From NCBI RefSeq assembly GCF_002234675.1, contig NC_019877.2:2201041-2265040 (forward strand): a stretch of DNA of 64,000 bases. The letters run 5' to 3'. Each line of letters starts with the position of its first letter. Position 1 is the first letter of the stretch. The DNA comes from Oryzias latipes. Lineage: Eukaryota > Chordata > Actinopteri > Beloniformes > Adrianichthyidae. Made by a program: the position numbers and the translations under genes. The notes below the pieces were generated by a model. The model was given only the letters and a program-made list of their open reading frames with translations. It was not told the origin of the DNA and did not search any database. Shown in pieces: positions 22,515-32,421 of this stretch.

Positions 22515-23880
22515 TTAGTTTTGTGTTAAATACAATTCTTTCTAAAATTGGGTAAAAAGTTGTTGTTTACCTGCAGTGTTGAAAGGTTTAGCATAGTGTT
22601 CTGTTTAAGAATGCTGCCACATAACATTTCAGTGGAGTGATTGACAAATGTGGTGGAAAACACCCAGGGAACATTCACACAAAGTTCAGACTAAGACTGT
22701 TGATGGGAAGGGTTTTTTCGAGGAAGGACATGGTTTTCTCACGATCTGTACTTTTGGGCAGATCTTGTGTTCTGGTGATTTCATCAGGTTGTTTGGTCTC
22801 CTTGCTTTAGCTTGTGACAATGGGTGCTCAGAACTGCAGGGTGGTGATGGGCTGCTTGTCTGGGTCAGGGGAGGCTCCTGGGTTAGTGGGGTATTGTGCT
22901 GGACTCAGGCTTGGCCATCAGCGCTTCCCCTTTTCATTTTACTCTCTACAGTCCATAACTTCATCATCCGCAGTAGAACACAGACAAACATCTGAGCACA
23001 ATCAGATCTAACACAATGTGTAACACTGAATATGATCTATTGATAGGCCCTTTAGTGCATTGAGTATTGAATGTCAGAGTCTGGATTACCAATTCTTCTT
23101 CCTAATGTATTTCATAACAAAACAACCCAAAACTTGTCACACGGTTTAGGTCTTTGACCAAACAACTTCTGTCTTTGACCTAGTCTTATCAGACCACTAC
23201 TGTGTGTTTTTTTAATGCAATCCAGCAGGAAGTGTCAGTGAAAATTGCGAAGAAGTGGTGTTTAACTCCTGAAGCGGCTGTGAGTTATATTGATGTTTTT
23301 AAGCAAGTTCTTGCTCAGATTTTATCAGCATCTTCTGCTGATGTTGTTGATGCCAGATGCAGTGGCTGCATTCAAGACCCAGACGTTAAGTGTCACTTGT
23401 AAAATGCCATGGAAGAACTACAGCATAAAATGTCAGACAATGAGCTGCAGGAGAGCAGAGAGGAGACAGAAAGACACACATAAGGAAATTTTAAAAAGAA
23501 AAACCACTCAAAATATACAATAACAAACACTGTACTTTAAAAAGCTATTTTCAGAAAATAAAAAATACATTTTTATTACAAATGATTTTTTTAACAAAGA
23601 CTTCAACATCCTCTAATGCTGCATGTTAGCACTTTGGAGACCACTTCATGAGTAAAATCATTGCTATGAGATCTAACCTTTCATCTTTGCCACACTCTTA
23701 TAACAGATCCCCAGTATTGTTTTTACCTGAGGAAACACTGGGGAGTTTTGTCCAGGTCAATGTGAAGATGCGTGATCAAGATTGATCAGAGGTAAACACC
23801 ACAACCTGCCTTTTAGATCCAGTCCCTACTTCACTTTTCAAAACATATCATGGGTTCTTTGAGACAGAGCTTTAACACTC
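22515..23880. repeat. Local dispersed repeat, copy 2 (long form)
   Basis: This is colinear with 10756-11660 but includes 22820-23350, absent there. The extra part carries a LINE endonuclease-linker fragment at 23170-23400 (LSDHYCVFFNA, then KKWCLTPEAAVSYIDVF). It ends with the same block (ctgaggaaacactggggagt) as copy 1. Confidence 0.75.
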
Positions 23881-23884
23881 ACGA

Positions 23885-25100
23885 TTGTGACATTATGTAG
23901 TCTGTCGACAACTCTGCATTGATTGTAATTACAGAATAAAATAACTGGTTTTGTCTTAGTTCAAAGATAATTTGTTGTAATTCATTAATGTTTTATTTCA
24001 TTCACTTCTGGATTCACAACATCAACAAGTTACTTATATTTGTCTGTAAAGTAAAATATACATTTTAAATTAGAAAACTTTTCTTCCTTCAAATCAAAAG
24101 AATATTTTTAAACACATGAAAAACAATAAACTTATATTCGAAATGATATTTCAGAGGAAGAGCTATAACATTGTTTAATGAAGTGTTTTTTTCTCCCTTT
24201 AAGGTCATCAACCTTAAAAGGGAAAAAAAGTGGACGAGTTGATTCTGTGTCTTCAAGCAAACCAGGGCTTTCAAGTAAGGCCAGAGCAAGAGAAAGCAAA
24301 GAATTTGACTGGTTCTTCAGACCTACCAGACAAACATGATAAGACTTTAGGGATGTGAATGGTATGACAGGTAAGTGCAGTAAATGTCATTCAAATGATC
24401 CCTGGAGTCACAGGTTAGTTATGAAAAAATCTGTGACATCTAGATATGTTCCTGCATTGTACTGAGATCTGTTCAAGATGTTCCTGTTTTTACTGCCTCA
24501 TAACTGCTGTAGGGTCCAAAAAACCCTGTTAAACTCTTTGTTCTTGATGTGTTCTTGCAGAGTTCTTAGATCTATGAGAACTAAATCTTTAGAGAGAGGG
24601 TGACCTCTTTGCTCTGTGGGTCTCAGCGTTGGCTGATTCTGCTCTGTCAATTTCCCTGTCCAACAACTTTGTTATTTTGCTTCATTTGTTGTGATTTCTG
24701 GTTGAAACTAATGAAACACAGGAAATGAAAATCTGCCTTTAAATAAACATGTCATGCTTTACCATTGTTCTGTTATTATTTTTGAATAATATCACAAAGA
24801 GGTTGTTGTTTTCCAAGGTCAAAAAACAAACAGAGCGTCTGTGTAACAATGAAGTCTCCGTGTTGAAAATAGTTGATTTTTTACACTCTTCTTCTCTTTA
24901 TTGGACTCTTTTCTCATGTGACATCTTAACATACAAAACAATAGAAAAGCATGGAGCTCTGTAGTTAGTTTGTTTTAGGGTTAGTTTTTTTATTGTTGAC
25001 CATAACAACATAGAATTTCTGAATTTCACTGGATTCAGGCACCTAATCTACAGACCATACTGCTTTGTTGAGGGGAAACTCTTTCAGGGCTTTTAAATCT
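23885..25100. other. No recognisable gene
   Basis: AT-rich sequence. Short frames lack domain signatures, and no transposon ends are seen. Confidence 0.45.
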
Positions 25101-25104
25101 AACC

Positions 25105-25215
25105 TTAGGCCTACAGTTCTCTCATGAATGCTGCCATATTACATTTCACAGATGTGATTGACAAAGAAACCAGAGTTAGAACCCTCCCACTTAGAGTTTA
25201 AAAGCTGAGCTGAAA
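25105..25215. repeat. Short fused copy of local repeats
   Basis: The sequence aatgctgccatattacattt ... gtgattgacaaa of the local repeat is joined directly to agaaccctccc ... ggagttt-like sequence, which elsewhere (40325, 63715) lies several hundred bases downstream. It contains TTTAAAAG at 25198. Confidence 0.5.
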
Positions 25216-25639
25216 GAAGTGAGAAATCAGAAGACACAACTGGTCTCAACCCCTTAGCGCTGATCGGTTTTGCTGTAAACGCACGAAAAATACTGTCTGA
25301 ATAGCCTCACTTCTGGTCAGTTAAACTCTTTTATATACAACATTTTTCAAGCATTAGTTTCTTGTAGGAACGACCAAAAACGAAGCACCATCCAGTTTTT
25401 GTTGACGAAGATCACCGTGTGCCACATCGCCATTTTGAGACAACAATCCTGGTAAAATCTTCTGATCGAAGGTAAGTTGTGCCAAGAAAAAAAATGCATT
25501 TGTTTATTGATTTACTTGTCTCACTACCATGAAGCAGTGAAGGTTAAATATTGAATATTTTAAAAGATTTTTAAGGATTAGGGTTCGTCAATGAAAAAGC
25601 TCTGGTGGCAACAAAGAAAACGCCCCACTGTAAACACAG

Positions 25640-26361
25640 TGCCGTATCTAAAAAGGGCTCAACACTCACTTGCTATTGGTTGATGTTGGCTGAGTCTTTT
25701 GCTCTGTCCCTTCGTTGGAGCCAGGAGCCTCTGTCTAAAAAAATCAGAAAAACCCAGGGAGTATTTAAAAGCTAAAACACCAGGCTCAATAAAACACTAC
25801 GAACATGAAATCAGTAAAATAATAAATAACATGCAATATTGAAAATACAGCGCTGGTGACTTGACAAAATCTTCCGTGGGGTATTAAAAAAATACAGATG
25901 AAACAACAGAGGGGTACTTAGCTCGAAGAGGGGCGGGTCACAAGCACACCCCTCTGCATTCCAACATCGCTTCCCCCTCTGACCGCTGTCTGGCTCCTGG
26001 CTCAGCTGCTCCTCCGCTGTATGCCAGCACTCGCAGGGCGTCCCTCTGGGATCCGTTCGGCACCACTTCACTCCTCCGCTGTCGGTCCTGCACCTGCTCG
26101 TCTAGTGGCTTCTCCCGCTGTGGGGTTTGGCTCTTCTTGGCCAGTCGTTTCCACAACCAGCAGTTGGAATAAGCACCCCGCCGTCTCCTCATATCACAGC
26201 TGCCCTTCCTCACGTCCCACCGCTCCTTAAACCCAGTCTCTCATCAGCACGCTCCAAGTGCACACCTGTGTCCAATCCAGCAGCGTGAGCTGCTGCTTTG
26301 AGGGCACGTCTGGATTTTACAAACAAGTGAAAAAACATTAAAAACAGTTCACCCTGTTACA
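25640..26361 (-). mobile_element. Possible solo LTR inside the piggyBac element
   Basis: On the minus strand it begins tgtaacagggtgaac at 26361 and contains a GC-rich, ORF-like stretch (25938-26213) unlike its AT-rich surroundings. It separates the piggyBac 5' end from its coding remnant. The distal end and a target duplication were not found, so the left limit is approximate. Confidence 0.35.
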
Positions 26362-26369
26362 AAAGCAGC

Positions 26370-26960
26370 CTAAGCGACAATGAGGACAGTGACGAGGAAA
26401 ACATTCCTGAACTGATATTTACCCGAATAGATAAAGAATGCCCAAACTTTTTTAACTGATTTACATTTCTACTCTTGGAGATGAAATTAGTAGGAGCAGT
26501 AAGTGGACTGATGATAGCAGCGATGAGGACACTGATGGGATTTGTCATGCACCTCTATTGCTTATTGGGTTGGCATGAATGAGTCCCTGGGTGGGTACAG
26601 AAAGTAACAGACGGATATGCTAGCTTTTAGATCATCCACTGCACAGGCTCTTTGCGTATAGAAGGGAAGAGCCTGATAGAGAAAAAAGGGGACGGACTTC
26701 ATTGAAAGACTTGAATTTCAGAGGAAAAAATGTAGGAGCAGCAATTCCTGTTCAATATGTCCACAGTGATGGTGAGGGACACTGACCAGTGATGGAAAAT
26801 GGGCATCAGCGGTGCAGATTCCCTTATCCCAAGGGCCAAACTGTTGTAAAGTATGGAAAGTGTAACATTTATCTTAGCTTTAACAAAAACATCAACTGCT
26901 TTTTTGCTTTTCATAGCTAGAGTGAAGCAATGTGCTTTTTCTCTAATAGAGTTTTGTGTT
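26370..26960 (+). pseudogene. piggyBac transposase remnant (PGBD-like)
   Basis: An acidic N-terminal piece (LSDNEDSDEENIPEL) lies near 26375. The C-terminal Cys-rich region follows near 26700-26930, with FIERLEFQRK, MENGHQRCRFP and VVKYGKCNIYLSFNKNINC in one broken frame. The catalytic core between them is deleted. Domestication is excluded by the stops. Confidence 0.6.
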
Positions 26961-27263
26961 TTTAATGTTGCTTTTTTGTTTGTAGTTGTGTTTAAATAGT
27001 TTGCTTAGTCTATCGAGGGAAAATACTTAAAATTACTTTGTAAATGAATCAAAATGTCCTCTTACTGGAAATGGGAACAGGTGTTTTTTTTGTTTTTCAA
27101 TAGATGTCCGTTGTTGCTGATTTGCGAAAAAGCTAAACTTATATGTTATGAGCTTTAGTCAAATTAACTATCTCAAATTAGTTTAGCATCTCCTTGAATG
27201 CAAAAACATGATTGATTTTTTGTTGTTTTTTCATAATTGCAATTAAATAAAGGTGTTAAGGGG

Positions 27264-27689
27264 TTCAAATCTGAAGCAAAGTTTTATTGGTGTGAGACTG
27301 CTTGTTCTGGAGCGTTTTTCATATATAGTATTGTTATAAAGGATGGTTAAAATTTTTCATTTTATCAGATTTATTTTAGTTCACCTACAGCAACAACACG
27401 TCCTTTCTTTACTTTGTTTTTATCTGGTGATCACGAAATACGGTATTTGATTTGTCAGGAATGTCAGTGTTGAACCACTCATTAAAAGTTATTATGGGTC
27501 ATTAATTTTTGCTCCTTTATTATTTTGAACTGCATACAGTCTGATTTGAATAGAAAGTAATTTGAAGACTTGTTGGTTAAAGATGGTAAAGGTTTTTTAG
27601 AACTAAAGAATAAATAATAATGGAACGATAAAAACTCATTCCACAAACGTTTTTCTCCTTCCAGTATTTCCTCCTCCACCACATCTGTG
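27264..27689 (+). other. Upstream region and splice acceptor of gene B
   Basis: A pyrimidine tract and CAG (ttttctccttccag, ending 27664) precede the B start codon by 25 bases. B therefore probably has an upstream noncoding exon, as A1 and A2 do. That exon could not be located with confidence. A TTTAAAAG box at 25198 and a GTAAGT donor at 25474 are candidates, but the first lies in a repeat and the second inside the piggyBac element. Confidence 0.4.
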
Positions 27690-28783
27690 ATGATGCAGCA
27701 ATCTAATCAGGGGGCTCTGCAGACGGTCATGAAGCCTCTGGAGGATGGGCTGCTGTCCTTCAACCGCCTGTCAGAGATGCTCCTCAGTATAAATGCAGAC
27801 ATCGTCACTCCTGGATGTCAGACCTTTGATGACTTCAGAAAAGAGATTAAAGAAATGGAGCATAACTTGAAAGAGTCAGAGCAGGGAGCCAGTAAGGAGC
27901 TACAGGATCTTGATAAGAAGACTGAGACTCTCACTGCAGATAAAAATGATTTAGAGAGAAAGAGACAGGATCAAGATGCTGAGTTAAAAAAATTAAAAAC
28001 TAGTCTGGACTCATATGAGTCTACTTTAAAGATGTACACTGAATCTCGGGAGACTCAGCTGAAAAACCTGGACTCTGCAAAACAGACCCTGAGAGAAATG
28101 GAAGGGAAAATACAGGAAGCACAGACAATCAGGGATGTTGGCATTGGTCTAATGTTCATCCCAATTGTTGGATGGATTGCAGGTAAGTTAAATCAATTTG
28201 AAATCCGAAAAACTGCTTTTCAATAATAGACTTTTTAAAAGGAAATGTGAGGAGCTGCTAAAATGTGCTTCACTGTTTTCCAGGGGCAACCATGATTGGT
28301 GTTGGCGAAACAGATTTAAGCTCAGCCAGAGATCAAGTAAACAGAGCTCATGAGGAGGTAAAGAAATCTGACGATGAGATAAACAAAAGCAATCAAAAGA
28401 TATCTGAGTACAACGAATTAATTTGTAAAGCTCACAAGGAAACCGAAGAGGTCAACAGGAAAATTGGTGTGAATGAAGCAGAACTGCAGGCTTTGTCTGA
28501 GAAACGGAAAACTGTTGGAGACCTTCAGGGTAAAACTAGAGAAGTTTTCCATCATTTGGGGCTTCTCTCTGGGGTGGGGAGTGCAGCTGAGCTGCAGACC
28601 AGAAGGCAGATTCTGGTGGAGACCATAATGAAGGTGACAAATGAATTGACACCAGTGCTGACCCAGATTATGGGAGATGGTCTGCTGCCGACTGAAGGCT
28701 TAAAAAGAATAATGGAGCACATGGAAACTAACAACAGAAAGCTAAAAGCAAATATAAGTGAAAAAAATAAAGATTTTTACTGA
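27690..28783 (+). CDS. Gene B: coiled-coil protein with hydrophobic hairpin, possible partner of A-type genes
   Basis: The exons are 27690-28182 and 28284-28783, joined in phase 1 by a GTAAGT donor and a TTTTCCAG acceptor. Together they encode 330 aa. The start is the first ATG of an ATGATG pair 25 bases after an acceptor. Residues about 1-50 form a short N-terminal region. Residues 50-145 are a highly charged coiled coil (KEMEHNLKESEQG, KKLKTSLDSYEST). About residues 149-176 are hydrophobic (GIGLMFIPIVGWIAG at the end of exon 1, then ATMIGVG). Residues 180-245 are a second coiled coil, and residues 250-330 a more amphipathic helical region ending KNKDFY. No signal peptide is seen. Two antiparallel coiled coils joined by a hydrophobic hairpin recall XaxB/ClyA-type and ApoL-like membrane-inserting proteins. 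I do not recognise a named gene. Confidence 0.85.
28183..28283 (+). other. Intron inside the hydrophobic hairpin of gene B
   Basis: A 101-bp GT-AG intron with in-frame stop codons. It splits the hairpin codon for codon between its two halves, and splicing restores one continuous frame. Confidence 0.85.
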
Positions 28784-29496
28784 TATGAACAGGGTATGTC
28801 AAGGTTTCTCATCATAACACCATGAAATTCCCAGTATTCTAATTTCTTTAAATTAGATTAGATTAAACGAAAAAAAAAACTGCTGATTGATTGAATTGAA
28901 ATAATTGTGCCTCTGTCACATATCTGTCTACCGATACATGCAGAGCCAAAATAGAGAGAAAAAGACTTGTTTCATTTACAAATTTGGACATTATTTCTTT
29001 TTGTTATGTCATCTTTGAGTTACTTTTCATAAATGTATGTATATGTTGGTTTGGTTGTATTAAAGGTTAAAGGCTTGATTCTGTTCTATCAGCCAGAGTC
29101 TAGAGTGATGCTCTCACTTTTCAGTATATCTTTGATTTTTCTTTGTTTCCAAGCACTTTTACTTGTCTCAAACCACTGTGACATTTGTTTTTCATCTGTA
29201 AGCAGTTGGAATAAAATGTAAAACTACATTTCCCAGAATGTGTGAAATTGTCTTTGTATGATGAAAACTGAACAGTGATGAAGTATCTGACGTAGTTTTA
29301 TACAAATGTGTTTGTGGGAAGATTTTGCTTTAAGTTTCTACTTTATACCCCTATTCTGTCCTTTAGAGCAGTACACTTTCCTGGAAAATGTACTGGTTTT
29401 AAATGTCGGACAATATTTGAACAACTCAGTCTGCATCAAGGTGAAGCTTGCGTAAACCTTTAAGAATTTCAGGTGACAAATAATCTTATTTGCAAG
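28784..29496. other. 3' flank of gene B
   Basis: Noncoding sequence. Candidate polyadenylation signals include AATAAA-like gaataaaatg near 29210. No transposon sequence is recognised up to the LTR at 29497. Confidence 0.4.
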
Positions 29497-30741
29497 TGTA
29501 ACCCCTTGGCATCAGACAAGCCATCAGACTAACTGTGAGCACCTGGCCCCGCCCTTATTGTGAGAGGCCTGGTGTGTATATAAGTTCTTGGTCAGCTGGT
29601 GCACTTCCTGCTTGCTGCTTGCTACTTCCTGCTTCCTGTTTCCTGCTTCCTGTTGGCTGCTTCTTGCTCTCAGCTGTTGCTGCTGCTGTGGCCACACCAG
29701 GACGCCTAAAACATATTACGAATAATACGAACAAATACGAACATATTTGGACACCTCAGCATTTACCTTTGGACACTAACTAACCCCAAAGAGACCTGCT
29801 CATTGGTGAGTTTTTGCGGTCGCGACACCGAAACCAGAAAAAAGCTTTATCATAGTCACAGAGCTAAGCTAATGCTGCCTCACCTTTGAGACTTTGTTTT
29901 ATTTAATGGTTCTTGTTTGGTTGTTTTAATTTAGTTGGCTGAATTCAAGCCGAAGCAATTTTGTTAAGTCGCTTTCCTCCTTTTGTGTTAATTGAACACT
30001 TTGAACTGTTACTTTTATTTCCATGATGCCAAAATGGCCACTGTCTTTGAATTAGATAATGGAATGAAAAACCATGTTGCGCAACATTTGAAATTTGAAA
30101 GTTTAATTTGTTTAAAATTATTCTACTTTGATTAATAATGGGATAAAATTAATTGGTAACTTCAGAGTACATTTTTGATTTAAAACTTTTATCCACTTAC
30201 CTTGAACCTTGATATGGAATTGTTTGACTTGTGTACACACTTTGAATTCTATTTGAAACAGTTATTTGATTTTTTGATAAGAATATTGTTTCTCTTGTTT
30301 TTACTTTCTACAATGATGATTAATCTGACCTATCAGTATACCCAGTGAAATGACTGGCTTGTTTTTGTTCAATTCTTGATTTGTTTTTTCTGACCCTTTC
30401 TAGGTCAGGTTTTTGTTATGTATTCTTTGATCTACAACTTGATGGCGAGCTACCCAAATCTGAGATCCTGATACTTCCACCCTCAATAACAACTCCTCAC
30501 CTGCAGCAAACCTCAACTACATCCCAACCAATAGACTTTTGGAAACCTCTCAATAGGACTCAGACCCATATCCCGGTTCCTTTTGTTGTTGTTCTTTTGT
30601 ATTGTTTAAATGTCTATTTTCTGTTAATACAATCGATTGCCTTTTACTTTCATCGCTGTCTTGTTTTCATTTACATACTTTGGGCTCCCTGAGACGAATT
30701 CTGATTATTGCGTCTAGTCCCATAACCTGAGAAGCGTTACA
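29497..30741 (+). repeat. 5' LTR
   Basis: It begins tgtaaccccttgg and ends gaagcgttaca. A TATA box (gtgtatataag) lies at about 29574. Just downstream is a run of CTTCCTG motifs (29605-29660), inverted CAGGAAG, the core of ETS-factor sites. The 82- and 103-codon open frames in the LTR are duplicated in the 3' LTR and are unlikely to be genes. Confidence 0.95.
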
Positions 30742-30762
30742 CTTGGCGAGCTAGCTAGGAGC
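30742..30762 (+). other. Primer-binding-site region
   Basis: Immediately after the LTR comes cttggcgagctagctagg. It contains the TGG expected opposite a tRNA CCA end, two bases in. The priming tRNA was not identified. Confidence 0.45.
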
Positions 30763-30828
30763 CCTGGTGTGTAAATGTTTTCCTTCTAGTTTGTGTTAAT
30801 TAAAAAAGAAAAACAAAGGAAAAAAACA

Positions 30829-32421
30829 ATGGAGTTTGTGACACGATCTGGACTTAATGTTAATAAGTCTGTTTTGATTACAGGGGTAACAAACACTAAG
30901 GCCGATAATGACGTTATTGACTGTTTGCGTAGTTACGGGAACCTAAGCCGTGTGTTGTACGTAAACGACCCCACGAGTGCACTACACAAAAACCTGATCG
31001 TTGAGTTTGCAGACGAAAATTCATACGCTGCTTTAGAGCCACTGTTGCCGCGCACTCATACATCGGCGAATGATGAGCTTGAGTTCCGCTTGACACCTCT
31101 AGCCTCCGAGTGTGTTGCCGCAGCAGACAGTAACAGCAGCCCCCCTGACTATCTGTCCGAATTGAAGAGGATTGCAGATCGGAGTGGCTGTGATTTCGAC
31201 AATGTCCTGAAGTCGGTGATGACTCAGATCGGCCACCACTTGGATTCAGCAGCAGCAAAGAATATAAGTCTTAAGCATGAAGATGACTATGAGGATGATG
31301 AGGACAGTGACGACGATGAAGAGGAAGCAAGAGGAGTTGACACTGGCTCAGAACAACCACAACCTGCACCACCTTTCCAGCAGGAGGCGCTATCCCGTCA
31401 GCCTAGAGCAAGGCAAAGAACGTCGCTGTCTCCTGACCAACTAAATCCACCCGAGGTCCAGAAGGTGGTTGTGGAACATGTGGTTCGGAACACTGACCTA
31501 CTTTCATCTTTTCCACGTCTGCGACCCTTTTCGGGGAAAACACCCAAGCAAAGCAACGAAGCAGATTATGATTCCTGGCGTGGACAGATAGCTCTCCTAC
31601 TGACTGATCCCAGCCTGTCTGCCCTGCAAGTCACCCGGAGGATCATGGAGAGCCTTCTTTCACCTGCAGCTGACCTGGTGAAGGGGCTAAAGCCAGACAC
31701 GTTGCCAGCAGTGTTCCTCAATACCCTTGATGCAGCTTTTGGAACTGTTCAAGATGGAGAAGAACTGTTTGCCCAGTTCCTGAATACCCTCCAAATCCCT
31801 GGGGAACGACCATCTGCATACCTCCAGAGGCTGCAGCTAGCACTCAGTTCTGTTGTCAAGCAAGGGGGCGTTTCACCATCTGAAGTTGACAGACATCTTT
31901 TGAAACAGTTCTGCCGTGGGTGTTGGGACAATTCCTTGATTATGAAGCTGCAACTGGAACAACAAAAAACAAATCCACCCTCGTTTTCTGACCTGTTGCT
32001 TCAGCTCAGGACAGAAGAGGACAGACAACTTGCCAAGGAGTCATTGATGAAGCAACACATTGGTGCAGCTAAACAGAAAGCAACCATTCAATCCCACAGT
32101 GCCTGTTCATGTGGCCACAGTCCACCACCAAACAGAGAGCTGAAGGAGATGAAAGAACAACTCCAAAGACTCCAAAAGCAGATGTCACAGCTTCTGACCC
32201 GAAACCTGGCAGCAGAGTCCAAATCCACCACACGTCTCAAACCAAGTCCTCCTCAAAAGTCATCCACCAAGCCCAAGCCTTGGTATTGCTTCAACTGTGG
32301 AGAAGATGGTCACGTTTCTTCCACCTGCACCAACAGAGCCAATCCAATTCTGGTGCAACAGAAAAAGACACTGCTACGTCAAAAACAAGCCGCATGGGAA
32401 ACCAAGCATCAGTTAAACTGA
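30829..32421 (+). CDS. Gag, PNMA-like, with RRM-like N-terminus and zinc knuckle
   Basis: This encodes 530 aa from ATG at 30829 (MEFVTRSGLNVNKS), the structural protein of the element's particle. Residues about 10-75 (SVLITGVT ... LIVEFADENSYAAL) look like the RRM-type fold at the N-terminus of the PNMA (paraneoplastic Ma) family. Residues 150-168 are very acidic. Residues about 225-410 are the capsid-like region (SLLSPAADLVKGL, FAQFLNTLQIPGERPSAYL). A CCHC zinc knuckle (CFNCGEDGHVSSTC) lies at about 486-499. PNMA genes are established as domesticated Gypsy gags, and this element looks like a mobile relative. The 3' 313 bases overlap pol in the -1 frame. Confidence 0.9.
   Translation: MEFVTRSGLNVNKSVLITGVTNTKADNDVIDCLRSYGNLSRVLYVNDPTSALHKNLIVEFADENSYAALEPLLPRTHTSANDELEFRLTPLASECVAAADSNSSPPDYLSELKRIADRSGCDFDNVLKSVMTQIGHHLDSAAAKNISLKHEDDYEDDEDSDDDEEEARGVDTGSEQPQPAPPFQQEALSRQPRARQRTSLSPDQLNPPEVQKVVVEHVVRNTDLLSSFPRLRPFSGKTPKQSNEADYDSWRGQIALLLTDPSLSALQVTRRIMESLLSPAADLVKGLKPDTLPAVFLNTLDAAFGTVQDGEELFAQFLNTLQIPGERPSAYLQRLQLALSSVVKQGGVSPSEVDRHLLKQFCRGCWDNSLIMKLQLEQQKTNPPSFSDLLLQLRTEEDRQLAKESLMKQHIGAAKQKATIQSHSACSCGHSPPPNRELKEMKEQLQRLQKQMSQLLTRNLAAESKSTTRLKPSPPQKSSTKPKPWYCFNCGEDGHVSSTCTNRANPILVQQKKTLLRQKQAAWETKHQLN

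Larger units (their letters stand above)
25250..27263 (+). mobile_element. Decayed piggyBac-type element
   Basis: The ends ccccttagcgc (left) and, inverted, ccccttaacacc (right) resemble piggyBac termini. Flanking tetramers tcaa (25246-25249) and ttca (27264-27267) are each one change from TTAA. The interior encodes piggyBac-derived transposase remnants (26370-26960). It lies just upstream of gene B and may have inserted into its 5' region. Confidence 0.55.

Noticed and set aside
25190..25474. TTTAAAAG box and GTAAGT donor as gene B promoter and exon 1
   Set aside because: The box lies in a repeat copied at 40.3 and 63.7 kb and the donor lies inside the piggyBac element. Kept only as a possibility.
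29535..30692. 82- and 103-codon open frames in the LTR, repeated exactly at 37068 and 37914
   Set aside because: They lie in both LTRs, lack a start context and motif, and are identical because the LTRs are.
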